Assembly: GCA_016709995.1 (NCBI GenBank)
Contig: JADJLQ010000001.1
Location: forward strand, 2,948,001-3,012,000
Reading direction: 5' to 3'
DNA: 64,000 bases
From: Saprospiraceae bacterium
GTDB lineage: Bacteria; Bacteroidota; Bacteroidia; Chitinophagales; Saprospiraceae
The position numbers and the translations under genes are program-made. The notes beneath the pieces are model-generated. The model worked only from the letters and a program-made list of their open reading frames with translations. It had not been told where the DNA came from and ran no database searches. Positions 44,679-53,771 of this stretch are shown here, one piece after another; within the stretch, counting starts at the first letter, position 1; every line of letters starts with the position of its first letter.

Positions 44679-45338
44679 ATGTATAGGCGGTGGTTCCTGA
44701 TTTATGTTATTATTTCTGTCAGTTTACAGGCTGTACAGGCTCAATCATCCATACCTACACCTGCGCAAGTACAGGGGCCAGCTGCTACACAAGCAGATCT
44801 GGAGGTAAAAAAAGTAGTCCAGGGTCAAGTCGTAAAATTATTGATCAATGGGGATGATACCTTATATATGGCAGATCTGCAAGATGTAAATATCTCTTCG
44901 CCAAGGAGTTTTAATAGTTATGATGATTATCGGTTATACATGCGCTATAAAAGATACGCTGCTGATGTCTATCCTTTTGCCAAAGAAGCTATCGAGGTCT
45001 TTCGGAAAATAAAAGAAGAAACGGAGGATCTTAAACGCGGAAAAAGAAAAAAATTCATCCGTGATCTCAATAAAGAGTATAAAAGCGATTACAAGGAGAC
45101 TTTTAAAAATATGACCAGGACCCAGGGCAAGGTGATGATCAAAATGATAGAAAGAGAGCTTGATGTCTCCTTTTTTGATCTGATCAAAGATGTCAGGGGT
45201 GGTTTTACAGCAAGCTATTGGGATACTTTCAGCAGATTCTATGGATATCGCCTCCGGGAGAAATATCAAAAAGGGGATGAGCCCATTCTCGATGCAGTGC
45301 TTCAGGACTTTAACATCACCGCTAAATTAAAACAGTAG
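44679..45338 (+). CDS. DUF4294 domain protein, exported
   Basis: Protein of 219 residues from the ATG at 44679, chosen because it opens a signal peptide (MYRRWFLIYVIISVSLQAVQ); an upstream ATG at 44592 would add 29 residues. LINGDDTLYMADLQDVNI and MRYKRYAADVYPFAKEAIEVF are the core of DUF4294, a periplasmic family almost confined to Bacteroidota. Its Lys-rich helices are notable. No function is established; it is divergent from the OmpA/PD40 gene and is thus part of the envelope block of this window. Confidence 0.83.
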   Translation: MYRRWFLIYVIISVSLQAVQAQSSIPTPAQVQGPAATQADLEVKKVVQGQVVKLLINGDDTLYMADLQDVNISSPRSFNSYDDYRLYMRYKRYAADVYPFAKEAIEVFRKIKEETEDLKRGKRKKFIRDLNKEYKSDYKETFKNMTRTQGKVMIKMIERELDVSFFDLIKDVRGGFTASYWDTFSRFYGYRLREKYQKGDEPILDAVLQDFNITAKLKQ

Positions 45339-45462
45339 ATCACCATATAATTGGTTTGACCCCCAACTCTTGAGATCAGGAGACTTCACAATGCGTCCAA
45401 TTCTTTTGGTGAGCCACTCAGAGATTCCTGTTATTTAGCCATTTATCAACCATAACTGAGGC

Positions 45463-46518
45463 TTACCTGGTACCAGCCTGTACAGCCTTGCCGTCTTTGA
45501 AATCGATTTCCAACAGCTTTTCACTGACTACCAGGTGGGCAACGATTTTTTTGGTTTTTGCATCAATCACATCCCCACTGGCTGCATATGCATAATCGCC
45601 AGGTATGCTAAAAGTGATCCATCCATTGCGGCCGGAGAGCGGTATATCTGCTATTTTATGGTGCGGATTGACAGTGGCATCGAAGACATGGATAAAAGGT
45701 CCGGCATCATTGGAAACCCAGATTTCTTTCTCATCAGGCGGAAAATTTACCCCATGACTGGTGGTGAGATGGCCTCCACGTTTTAATTCAAACCCTGCTA
45801 CATCTACCCGACCTATCCGTTTGCCGGTAGTGATATCACCGATCTCATAGCCCAGCACACCATCCAGATTGACATAACAATAATGATCATCATTGGATAC
45901 CGCAAAAGGCCTGATCCCTTTGGGCCCATTGTGCTTTTTCTGCGTCCAACCCCAGGGGTCCTCCTGGTTGGGCTGAAACGGGCCTACCTGGCTGATTATT
46001 TTATTGGTCTTAACATCAGCTACATATAGATATTCATTGCCAAGGGCTGCCAGATACATTTTGGTGCCATCTTTACTGGCCCAGGTATTGTGAGGATTGC
46101 CATAAGGTATGGGTATATTGGCGACGATCTTGCCCTGGTCTGCATCTATTACATCCCAACTCCGGGCATGCCTTTTAGGGAGGTAGATATATTTGCCATC
46201 CGGAGTCTGGGCATGGCTGTCAGGATAACCAATGATCGGAATCGACCACAATATTTTTTCAGTCCGTAGGTCTACACATACAAACTGATCATTGGTATAA
46301 GAACTAAGATATAGCCTGCCCCGTGTTGCATCGGCACTGACGCCTTTGTATTCTCCTGTACCGGGCACTTCAAACTTTTTGACCAATTGATGTTGATTTT
46401 CAATATCATAGATATAGATCCACCCCTGATCCTCGGCTACATATATATAGCGTCCTGTCTGAGCCTGGGACAAATAGGATAAAGACAACAAAGCTATTGA
46501 TAAAAATATCTTGTTCAT
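45463..46518 (-). CDS. Exported YVTN/PQQ-like beta-propeller protein
   Basis: Exported protein of 351 residues with a signal peptide (1-19, ending LSQAQ). The remainder is a seven-bladed propeller of YncE/amine-dehydrogenase-like repeats: GRYIYVAEDQGWIYIYDI, GRLYLSSYTNDQFVCVDL, GKYIYLPKRHARSWDVID, TKMYLAALGNEYLYVADV and KEIWVSNDAGPFIHVFDA are the successive blades. Many such proteins lack a proven enzyme function; they may bind cofactor or ligand. It is a single gene with no linked dehydrogenase, so catalysis is not assumed. Confidence 0.83.
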   Translation of the reverse strand: MNKIFLSIALLSLSYLSQAQTGRYIYVAEDQGWIYIYDIENQHQLVKKFEVPGTGEYKGVSADATRGRLYLSSYTNDQFVCVDLRTEKILWSIPIIGYPDSHAQTPDGKYIYLPKRHARSWDVIDADQGKIVANIPIPYGNPHNTWASKDGTKMYLAALGNEYLYVADVKTNKIISQVGPFQPNQEDPWGWTQKKHNGPKGIRPFAVSNDDHYCYVNLDGVLGYEIGDITTGKRIGRVDVAGFELKRGGHLTTSHGVNFPPDEKEIWVSNDAGPFIHVFDATVNPHHKIADIPLSGRNGWITFSIPGDYAYAASGDVIDAKTKKIVAHLVVSEKLLEIDFKDGKAVQAGTR

Positions 46519-46601
46519 GAATTGAATATAGGGCTTTATTTAAATCTTGCCATTAAGGATGTTATCCAAAAATAAACATCTAAATTAAGTAACAAATATG
46601 T

Positions 46602-46609
46602 TACCTTTG
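46602..46609 (+). promoter_or_regulatory. TAnnTTTG -7 element touching the hicA start
   Basis: TACCTTTG is directly followed by ATGATG. It overlaps the longest reading frame, which would open at 46598, and thus favours the later ATG at 46613 and a leaderless mRNA. Confidence 0.45.
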
Positions 46610-46612
46610 ATG

Positions 46613-46795
46613 ATGACTGCCCGGGAAATTTTAAAAATACTTTATAAAGATGGATGGTTGAAGATATCTCAAAAAGGCAGTCATCTTCAATTAATTCATC
46701 CAATAAAAAAAGGAAAAGTTACTATACCCATCCATTCAGGAGACATGCCAAAAGGAATTGTAAATTCAATCTTGAAGCAAGCTGGATTAAAATAG
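46613..46795 (+). CDS. hicA: HicA-family toxin (mRNA interferase)
   Basis: Protein of 60 residues, the usual HicA size. The double-stranded-RNA-binding-like fold is shown by TAREILKILYKDGWLKISQ and the catalytic His segment KGSHLQLIHP, ending with VNSILKQAGL. HicA cleaves mRNA independently of the ribosome when free of HicB. I take the ATG at 46613 because MTAREIL is the family start and because the promoter-like box lies over the earlier ATG. It is followed after 15 bp by hicB. Toxin-first order is the common HicAB arrangement. Confidence 0.88.
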   Translation: MTAREILKILYKDGWLKISQKGSHLQLIHPIKKGKVTIPIHSGDMPKGIVNSILKQAGLK

Positions 46796-46810
46796 CTATA
46801 TAAATATACC

Positions 46811-47188
46811 ATGAAAAAAATACAATTAATAATCGAAAGAGGGCCTGATAAAAAATTTTGGGGTCGTATCCTTATTGAAGACAATCTGATTGTTGATTCA
46901 GCAGAAACCGTAGGTGAATTAGATTTAAAAATGAAAGCTCTTTTGAATCAATTTCATGATATGAATATTGAACAATTAGATCATGCGTACGATATCAGTG
47001 CTTTTTTTGACAATTTTAATTTTCTAAACCAATCAAAGATTGCTCAATTAACTAACATAAATGCCTCATTACTTCGTCAGTACTCTTCCGGAAACAAGTT
47101 TCCTTCGTTCAAACAAACTCAAAAAATAGAACACGCCATTCATCAGCTCGCTAAAGAATTGAGCATGGTTACTTTGATTTCAGGTTAG
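46811..47188 (+). CDS. hicB: HicB-family antitoxin with C-terminal HTH
   Basis: Protein of 125 residues. The N-terminal half (about 1-60) is the partial RNase H-like HicB fold (IIERGPDKKFWGRILIEDN and VDSAETVGELDLKMKALL); about 75-115 form a helix-turn-helix (KIAQLTNINASLLRQYSSG) for autoregulation at its own promoter. It neutralises the HicA encoded just upstream. The composition of this pair is more AT-rich than that of the flanking genes, as expected for a transferred toxin-antitoxin module. No palindromic operator is obvious ahead of hicA. Confidence 0.83.
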   Translation: MKKIQLIIERGPDKKFWGRILIEDNLIVDSAETVGELDLKMKALLNQFHDMNIEQLDHAYDISAFFDNFNFLNQSKIAQLTNINASLLRQYSSGNKFPSFKQTQKIEHAIHQLAKELSMVTLISG

Positions 47189-47313
47189 AAATCATCCAAT
47201 AACTTTTAATAGGTAGACTTGAATAGGTAAAAGGTCAAAAGCTTCAAATTGTTGCTTTTAGGAAAGGACATATTAAGGTTGCTAATTCGTGCAATTCACT
47301 TATCACTTTCCCA

Positions 47314-48438
47314 TCATTGTTTTTTAACCCATTTAAGACAAACAGGTTTGTTGACTGTCAGCCTGGTACCGGTATCTGTGAGTAACCCGGTATCCTTATT
47401 CACTTTAAAGACCACTACATCATTGCTATTTTGGTTGGCTGCCAACAGATAATTGCCCGTAGGATCAAAACTAAAATTTCTGGGCATTTGTCCCAGGGTG
47501 GACTGAGTTCCTACCATCGATATTTTGCCATTAGACTGATCTATTTTGAAGATACCCAGCGTATTGGATTCACCCCGATTAGACCCATATACATATTTCC
47601 CATCAGGCGATACATGTACATCGGCTGATCCATAAGGTCCTTTGTAGTCTGATGGATACGCGTTGAGAGAGTTAAGTTCTTTCAATTTACCTTTACTATA
47701 AGAAAGTGCTGTCAAATTGCCAGAGAGCTCTTCCATGAGATAAGCCCACTTGCCATTGGGATGAAACTCCAGATGACGGGGACCTGCCCCGGGTTTTGTT
47801 TTATAAAAACTCGGTTTATTTTGATTGATCTTGCCGGTACCATCGATGGGATAGATCATAATTTTGTCCATACCCAGATCCTGGACCAGCAAGTATTTAT
47901 AGTCAGGAGAAAATACCGCAGAATGAGCATGAGGACCATCCTGGCGACCTTTGACTACACTGCTACCCTGATGCTGAATGTTGATCGGAGCCTGGAGTGA
48001 GCCATCAGCAGCGGTGGGATAATATACCAGGTTGCCACTGGAATAATTAGAGGCAGCTATCCAATGCCCTGATTTATGTACAGAAACGTAGCAAGGATGA
48101 TTACCCATCGAGGATTGGCTATTTAACCACTCCAGATGCCCATTGGATGCATTTAGAGTATAAGAAGATACGATTCCACCACTTGGCTGACCCGATTCAC
48201 CAACAGCATATAAGTGCTTTTGAACCGGAGAAATAGCTAGAAAAGAAGGATTTTTTGCAGCAGTCTTTTGCACGAACTGAAAAGCCCCGTTATGGCTATC
48301 AAAGCTAAAAACTTCAATACCATCAGAGGGAGTTGTCGAATAGGTACCTACTACTAAAAAATAGTCGGCTTGCCCTGCCAATGGATTTGCCATCAGGCCG
48401 GCGATGGAAAAGAGCACGAAACAAATAATTTTTTGCAT
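47314..48438 (-). CDS. Exported lactonase family protein (6-phosphogluconolactonase-like)
   Basis: Seven-bladed propeller lactonase of 374 residues. VVGTYSTTPSDGIEVFSFD begins the Pgl (YbhE-like) fold; HAHSAVFSPDYKYLLVQDLG, GPRHLEFHPNGKWAYLMEE and GQMPRNFSFDPTGNYLLAANQ are conserved repeat motifs including the active-site His/Arg. The ATG at 48438, rather than the upstream TTG, opens a signal peptide (about 1-22, ending LAGQ), so the protein is periplasmic. Cytoplasmic 6-phosphogluconate chemistry is then unlikely; sugar lactones from outside are a better guess. A TACTTTTG box ends four bases before the start. Confidence 0.87.
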   Translation of the reverse strand: MQKIICFVLFSIAGLMANPLAGQADYFLVVGTYSTTPSDGIEVFSFDSHNGAFQFVQKTAAKNPSFLAISPVQKHLYAVGESGQPSGGIVSSYTLNASNGHLEWLNSQSSMGNHPCYVSVHKSGHWIAASNYSSGNLVYYPTAADGSLQAPINIQHQGSSVVKGRQDGPHAHSAVFSPDYKYLLVQDLGMDKIMIYPIDGTGKINQNKPSFYKTKPGAGPRHLEFHPNGKWAYLMEELSGNLTALSYSKGKLKELNSLNAYPSDYKGPYGSADVHVSPDGKYVYGSNRGESNTLGIFKIDQSNGKISMVGTQSTLGQMPRNFSFDPTGNYLLAANQNSNDVVVFKVNKDTGLLTDTGTRLTVNKPVCLKWVKKQ

Positions 48439-48442
48439 TTGC

Positions 48443-48450
48443 CAAAAGTA
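48443..48450 (-). promoter_or_regulatory. TAnnTTTG -7 element abutting the lactonase start
   Basis: On the minus strand TACTTTTG is followed by GCAA and the ATG at 48438, suggesting a leaderless mRNA. Confidence 0.45.
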
Positions 48451-48536
48451 CAACCAATAAGGACAACTGTAAAATGCTTTTTAGGCCTCTCCCCAGAGCC
48501 TCAATTTTCAATCAATTAAGGTATTCCAACACTACT

Positions 48537-48568
48537 TTGGTTAAAGTATAAGGAGATCTATATCTTTG
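48537..48568 (+). promoter_or_regulatory. Bacteroidota-type promoter (-33 TTG / -7 TAnnTTTG)
   Basis: TTG at 48537-48539 and TATCTTTG at 48561-48568 are 21 bases apart, the expected spacing. The phosphoesterase ATG follows 35 bases later. Confidence 0.55.
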
Positions 48569-48603
48569 CCCTGATCGGTCCAAATTCTAAAAACGGACCA
48601 GCT

Positions 48604-49515
48604 ATGTTTGATATAATAGGAGATATTCATGGACATGCCTTACAATTGATCAAGCTTTTGGACAAGCTTGGATATAAACCCAAAAAAGGATTGTACCAAC
48701 ACGAAAAACGAAAAGCCATCTTCGTTGGTGACCTGATCAATCGCGGTCCGGACTCAAAAGCAGTGTTGGAGATCGTCAGACCTATGGTCCAATCGGGACA
48801 TGCGAAAGCCATACTTGGGAATCATGAGCTTAATCTGATGGCTTTTTTCTGCCTCAACGATCATAACAAACCCCTGCAGAGCCATAATATCCGCAACATC
48901 CTGCAATTGGTACCGGTCTTAGAAAGTTTTAAAAATGCCGAGGCGGAACTACATGATTATATAGATTGGATGTTTTCACTGCCTTTATTTTTAGAATTTG
49001 AAGATTTTAGGGTAGTTCATGCCTGTTGGCACCAGGAGAGTATTGACTATGTGAGAAAACATTTTCCACACAATAAACTCAATAGAGAATTGTTAATCAA
49101 AACTTTTCAATCCCGGGACCAGGAAAATAAAGCCCTCAATATTATCTTAAAAGGGGTAGAGATCCCATTACCCAGGAATAAGAGGGGACTGGACGCAGAG
49201 TCTGTGCGCCGCGGATTTACACGGGTGAAATGGTGGGAGGATCACCATGGCAAAACCTATAGACAACTATCCACGCAAGCCAAAAGCAAGCTCCCTAATT
49301 ATAAGGTCCCTTCTAATTTGATAAGTTTAGATCTGAAATATCTTGAAAAGGCTGTTCCGGTGTTTTTTGGTCATTATAACTTGAGTGGGCATCCCCGCTT
49401 ATTGGGAAAAAACATCTGTTGCCTTGATTTTGGCGTAGCAAAATCTGAATCCATCACTGCCTATCGCTGGCATGGCGAGCTTAAATTGGACAAAAGTAAT
49501 TTTGTTCAAAGCTAA
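48604..49515 (+). CDS. Calcineurin-like metallophosphoesterase
   Basis: Cytoplasmic protein of 303 residues with the PPP/ApaH-like metallophosphoesterase motifs: DIIGDIHGHALQL (GDxHG), FVGDLINRGPDSKAVL (GDxxxRGxxS), ILGNHELNLMAF (GNHE), and later HACWHQESI and PVFFGHYNLSGH with metal His. The fold suits serine/threonine protein phosphatases of the bacterial type, bis(nucleosyl)tetraphosphatases and polynucleotide-kinase-linked phosphatases; I cannot choose between them. It has the best promoter-like sequence of the window and is followed 29 bp later by the MutS-like gene, probably in one transcript. Confidence 0.88.
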   Translation: MFDIIGDIHGHALQLIKLLDKLGYKPKKGLYQHEKRKAIFVGDLINRGPDSKAVLEIVRPMVQSGHAKAILGNHELNLMAFFCLNDHNKPLQSHNIRNILQLVPVLESFKNAEAELHDYIDWMFSLPLFLEFEDFRVVHACWHQESIDYVRKHFPHNKLNRELLIKTFQSRDQENKALNIILKGVEIPLPRNKRGLDAESVRRGFTRVKWWEDHHGKTYRQLSTQAKSKLPNYKVPSNLISLDLKYLEKAVPVFFGHYNLSGHPRLLGKNICCLDFGVAKSESITAYRWHGELKLDKSNFVQS

Positions 49516-49544
49516 TCTTAAACTCCAGTAGATCACACAAAAGA

Positions 49545-51323
49545 ATGTCAGTTAATTATAATCAAAGAATCGATCGGTTTCAATCCATTATCAACGCTCT
49601 TACCCACCAAAGTCAACTGATCGGCCGTGCCCGACTTCTGACTTTTGTCATCGGCATCGCCTCGGTCATCTATTTGTGGAACTACACGCTTTTTTTGGCT
49701 GGGGGCCTGCCTGTTATCATTGTCATATTTCTATTTTTGGTTTCAAAATCAAAACACATCGAAAACAGTCTGATATTGCATAAAAATCTTTTGCTCATCA
49801 ATCAAAATGAGCACGCCGTATTGTCAGGCCAGTACGCTGATCGTCCTGCTGGCGATCAATATATCTCAAAAATACCTGGTCAGGATAATGATTTGGATAT
49901 CTTTGGACCCGGCTCTTTGTACCAATATATCAATCGCTCTGTTTCTCAGCAAGGGTCAGATAAGGTGGCTCATATGCTTGGTAGTCTAAACAACAAGACT
50001 CAGATTTTATTGCGTCAGGAGGCACTTAAGGAATTGAGCGCCAAATTGGATTGGCGTCAGTTATTGATGGCGATCCAAATGCAACATCCTGTCAGACAAC
50101 AAACGCAGGACTTATTGACGGATTGGATTGGCCAGAAAGATCTTTCTGAGGAGCTTTTATTAAAAAAAGTTTTTGCCGTCATTTTATCTATGTTGTCTAT
50201 CACTGTTACGCTGGCATATGCTTTTCACCGCATTTCGATCAACAGGTATACCCTTTTTGTATTGCTGATGTTTGGAGTAATAGGGTTCATTGCATTTCGA
50301 GCGAATAAATGGTTCAAACACTTGGATCGTATCTCTAAAGAGCTGTCCACCTTACTCCCCTGTATTGAAGCGATAGAACAAGAATCCTTCATCAATCCAT
50401 TGTTGCAGGACATCGCTCAAAAAGTCAAAAAGCCTCATTCCTCTGCTGCCAGTATCAAAAAATTAAGACTCATCCTGGAGCGGTACGACTACAGACTCAA
50501 CCCCATAGTACATATCCCGCTCAATTTTTTTACGTGGTGGGATCTGCAAAACTGGATAGCACTGATCGCCTGGAGAAAAGAATTTAAAGGAGATATTCAA
50601 CACTGGTTTGAAGCACTGGCAGAAATAGAAGCACTAAACTCCTTTGCCAATCTTGCACACAATCATCCCGACTGGGCCTATCCTGAAATCCAGGATGAGT
50701 GGTTTGTATTAGAAGCAAAAGGGCTGGCACATCCGTTGTTGCCAAAATCTAAAGCTGTGGTCAATGATTTTACCATGAAATCTCCTAATCGCATCGATTT
50801 GATCACCGGCTCCAATATGGCGGGGAAAAGTACTTTCCTGAGAGCCTTAGGTACCAATATGATCCTGGCAGGGATAGGATCACCAGTGCACGCACAGTCA
50901 TTTATCCTCAGTCCCGGAAAAGTAATGACCTCGATGCGTATCTCAGACAATCTCCAGGAAGAAACATCTACTTTTTACGCAGAACTCAAAAAAATCAAAG
51001 CCATACTCGATGCAGTTCAACAAAAGCTACAGGTGATCATCCTGATAGATGAAATGCTCCGTGGCACCAATACTGAAGATAGAAAACTTGGGTCCAGAGG
51101 ACTCATCCATCAATTGATCCAATCAGGCGCCGTAGGCATCATCGCCTCCCATGATACTGCTTTGTCTACCTTCAAAGACCAATTCGACGAGGCAGTCAAA
51201 AACTATTATTTCGATTCGTATATCGATCAGGATACACTCAAATTTGATTATAAAATAAAAGAAGGTGTCTGTACCTCAGCCAATGCCAGCTTCCTGATGA
51301 AAAAAATGGGTATCGATATCTAA
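49545..51323 (+). CDS. MutS-like ATPase with transmembrane segments
   Basis: Protein of 592 residues with the MutS ATPase core but no mismatch-recognition domain. Residues about 28-70 and 215-250 each hold two hydrophobic helices, so it should sit in the inner membrane. The C-terminal domain has Walker A (GSNMAGKSTF), the MutS-specific DNLQEETSTFYAEL, Walker B (VIILIDEMLRGTNTEDR) and the following GIIASHDTALS. Similar membrane MutS-like proteins are widespread in Bacteroidota with no known role; classical mismatch repair is unlikely. It lies between a phosphoesterase and a BASS transporter on the same strand. Confidence 0.85.
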   Translation: MSVNYNQRIDRFQSIINALTHQSQLIGRARLLTFVIGIASVIYLWNYTLFLAGGLPVIIVIFLFLVSKSKHIENSLILHKNLLLINQNEHAVLSGQYADRPAGDQYISKIPGQDNDLDIFGPGSLYQYINRSVSQQGSDKVAHMLGSLNNKTQILLRQEALKELSAKLDWRQLLMAIQMQHPVRQQTQDLLTDWIGQKDLSEELLLKKVFAVILSMLSITVTLAYAFHRISINRYTLFVLLMFGVIGFIAFRANKWFKHLDRISKELSTLLPCIEAIEQESFINPLLQDIAQKVKKPHSSAASIKKLRLILERYDYRLNPIVHIPLNFFTWWDLQNWIALIAWRKEFKGDIQHWFEALAEIEALNSFANLAHNHPDWAYPEIQDEWFVLEAKGLAHPLLPKSKAVVNDFTMKSPNRIDLITGSNMAGKSTFLRALGTNMILAGIGSPVHAQSFILSPGKVMTSMRISDNLQEETSTFYAELKKIKAILDAVQQKLQVIILIDEMLRGTNTEDRKLGSRGLIHQLIQSGAVGIIASHDTALSTFKDQFDEAVKNYYFDSYIDQDTLKFDYKIKEGVCTSANASFLMKKMGIDI

Positions 51324-51360
51324 AAACCTTTTGTATTTTGTTCACAATTCAATCGATTGC

Positions 51361-52290
51361 ATGAAAAACTATACTTATACCATCTTCATTATTCTAGCTG
51401 TCATCGTAGCTTATTTTTTTCCCGGTTTATTTATAGAAGCTGGAGGTATAAAGCTCACTACCCTCATCATGCCAATGTTGCAAGTGATCATGTTTGGGAT
51501 GGGGACTACCATGTCTGCAGATGACTTCAAAGGAGTCATACAAAATCCAAAAGGAGTATTGGTCGGTCTGATGTGCCAGTTTGCCATCATGCCTTTTTTG
51601 GGATTTGGTATTGCCAAAATGTTCAATTTTCCTCCTGAGATCGCTGCGGGTATCATCCTGATCGGCAGCAGCCCAAGTGGTCTTGCATCCAATGTGATGG
51701 CCTATATCGCAAAAGCCAATGTTGCCTTGTCTATTACGATTACTTCGTGTGCTACTTTGTTAGCACCATTTCTTACTCCATTTTTTATGAAGTTTTTGGG
51801 CGGAGGGTATATCAATATTGATGTGTGGAAAATGATGTGGGATATCACCAAGATTGTGATTCTACCGATCTTATTGGGTGTAGGGATCAATGCCCTATTG
51901 CCTGCATTATCCAAACGATTACAAAAAGTACTCCCTTTGATTTCTATGGCGGGAATCGGCTTTGTCATCGTCACGGTTACAGCTGCAGGTCACGAATCAC
52001 TGGCTACCGTAGGAGGATTATTATTGGTAGCAGTATTGTTGCATAACCTGGGTGGTTTTGTAATCGGCTACTTCAGCTCCAAATTATTATTCAAACTTCC
52101 GGAACAAGATTGTCGTACAGTAGCGATCGAAGTCGGCTTGCAAAATGGTGGACTTGCTTCGGCACTGGCAGTGCAAATGGGTAAAATAGCGACCGTGGGT
52201 TTGGCTTCTGCCCTGTTTGGCCCATTGATGAATATCACAGGTTCTTTATTGGCAAGTTTTTGGGCTACCCGACCGGTTAATTCCAAGTAG
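51361..52290 (+). CDS. Bile acid:sodium symporter family (BASS) transporter
   Basis: Inner-membrane protein of 309 residues with nine to ten helices. The start is the ATG at 51361 (MKNYTYTIF); the frame extends upstream to a TTG. FGMGTTMSADDFKGVIQNPK and GIILIGSSPSGLASNVMAYIAKANVAL carry the crossing-over motif of the BASS fold with sodium-binding Ser and Asn. EVGLQNGGLASALA is the second conserved helix. Bacterial members take up bile acids, pantoate, pyruvate or other organic anions with sodium; substrate here unknown. It follows the MutS-like gene by 38 bp. Confidence 0.88.
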   Translation: MKNYTYTIFIILAVIVAYFFPGLFIEAGGIKLTTLIMPMLQVIMFGMGTTMSADDFKGVIQNPKGVLVGLMCQFAIMPFLGFGIAKMFNFPPEIAAGIILIGSSPSGLASNVMAYIAKANVALSITITSCATLLAPFLTPFFMKFLGGGYINIDVWKMMWDITKIVILPILLGVGINALLPALSKRLQKVLPLISMAGIGFVIVTVTAAGHESLATVGGLLLVAVLLHNLGGFVIGYFSSKLLFKLPEQDCRTVAIEVGLQNGGLASALAVQMGKIATVGLASALFGPLMNITGSLLASFWATRPVNSK

Positions 52291-52384
52291 GGGCTGGATG
52301 AAATCCGAAGAAATAAGCGGTATCTATTGTCTAGGGTAAAACCTGGATGGTCAATGATGACTTACTGGTATCCTTTCAATTGTT

Positions 52385-52831
52385 TCACGGCCATGCCACT
52401 TTTTCAAACTTTCCTTTGGAATAATCCAATCCTGTTCCGCATTCAAAATTGGCCAATAGCCTATTTCCGTCCAATATCCATTCTTTAAGTGATTGAAGCG
52501 TCAGCATATCGAGGTGGATGGTTTGACCTGGGATACTACCATGCGAATTAGTGACCTGATCCGGTGCAGAAGGATCAATCCATAGATAATCAAACTGGCC
52601 TGTCAGTATAGCATGCCTAATGCCACTTTCCATATCCTCCGCCACGAGGTAGAGGTGCACTTTGTCAGCTCGATGGATGGTGGTGACATTCGTTGATTCT
52701 TTAAACTCGGTGATGACAGCAATGGGCGTCGCAGATTAATTGTCAGTTCCCAACTTGAGAGCAGGTGGGGTCGTATCGGCAGAAGGGATTCTGACGAGTG
52801 CAGGGTAAGATTTGCATGCAACCAACATCAT
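52385..52831 (-). pseudogene. Small lipoprotein gene interrupted by an in-frame stop
   Basis: Reading from the ATG at 52831 gives a short signal (MMLVACKS, lipobox Cys6), then 25 residues, then a TAA at 52736-52738, after which the same frame continues for 117 codons to a stop at 52385. The two parts together make a 148-codon protein with the look of an intact small lipoprotein (TPPALKLGTDN before and SATPIAVITEFKES after the stop). A single C-to-T change of a Gln codon would explain it. I do not recognise the family. It lies 28 bp after the creatininase-family gene and may be its operon partner. Sequence error is an alternative to real decay. Confidence 0.55.
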
Positions 52832-52859
52832 CAAAAAGCATCAAAAGCAACTATTCGTT

Positions 52860-53624
52860 TCATTCATACAGGTCCTCCAGGTCGGCTTTTGCAAGGGATT
52901 GAAGAAAATCAGAAAGCTTGGAGATACAAGCTTCCGTATATTGTTTTCCTTTATCAGGTGTGGATAAGGATGGATCTCCGGAACCTGTATCTTTAGTGAT
53001 AGCCGTCCAGCTACGCTGTGCCTGAGCCCATCCTTTGCGCAAAGCATCTATTTTGAATTTTTTGGTACTTCCGTCACCAGCTTCTTCCAGTGGCAATAAT
53101 AGATCAGGACGGATATGCATCATGCTACTGGTCTCGAATTCGTCAGCATGATCTCCTGGCTGATCAAAATAGTCTTTGGTCGGCACAGCCTCCCACCAAT
53201 TGACAGAACATACAAACAGTGAAGGAAAATAAAAAGAAAGCTCCCGGATTATATTTTTAAAATTATTCCCCCCATGACCGTTGACGATAACCAGTTTGTT
53301 ACAACCAGACCGGACCAAAATATCACAGATATCTTTCATAATGATCATCTGGGTACTGGGCAATAAATTCATGCTAAAGGGTATGTCGAGCTGACCAGTC
53401 TGTATTCCATAACTCAAGGTTGGCAAGATCAAAACTTTTGCGCCTGCTGACCATGCTGCTGCTGCAGCTGTCTGTGCGATATGATTGACCTGGTAGTTGT
53501 CAGTACCATAAGGCATGTGGTAGTTGTGAGCCTCCGTTGCTCCCCAGGGCAAGATGGCTACTTCGTAGTCCGTGGTTTTGACTTGTTTCCAATTGGTTTC
53601 TTCCAGGATATATGGTCTGATCAT
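52860..53624 (-). CDS. Creatininase / creatinine amidohydrolase family protein
   Basis: Cytoplasmic metal-dependent amidohydrolase of 254 residues. The start is the ATG at 53624; the frame opens earlier only at a TTG, and the upstream part lacks family character. AILPWGATEAHNYHMPYGTDNY has the metal-binding Glu/His/Asp of the fold, followed by ILPTLSYGIQ, KLVIVNGHGGNNFKNI and DHADEFETSSMMHIRPDL (second metal site). Relatives hydrolyse creatinine, formamidopyrimidines (FAPy deformylase) or process mycofactocin; the substrate here is unclear. A TATCTTTC box, one off consensus, ends four bases before the ATG. Confidence 0.9.
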   Translation of the reverse strand: MIRPYILEETNWKQVKTTDYEVAILPWGATEAHNYHMPYGTDNYQVNHIAQTAAAAAWSAGAKVLILPTLSYGIQTGQLDIPFSMNLLPSTQMIIMKDICDILVRSGCNKLVIVNGHGGNNFKNIIRELSFYFPSLFVCSVNWWEAVPTKDYFDQPGDHADEFETSSMMHIRPDLLLPLEEAGDGSTKKFKIDALRKGWAQAQRSWTAITKDTGSGDPSLSTPDKGKQYTEACISKLSDFLQSLAKADLEDLYE

Positions 53625-53771
53625 GTGGGAAAGATAAGGAATTGAAGGAGATTTAAAAACGGCACCCTGGACAAGGATGAATCCGGCGCAATATGCACTG
53701 CCTTTATTGTATATTGATGGAGCGAAAAATAGAAGGTTTGATAAAATTGGTTGCAAGTGAATAGTTTTTTG

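Noticed and set aside
46598..46612. Start of hicA at the earliest ATG (46598)
   Set aside because: The extra residues are not part of the HicA family and the TACCTTTG box covers them; the ATG at 46613 fits better.
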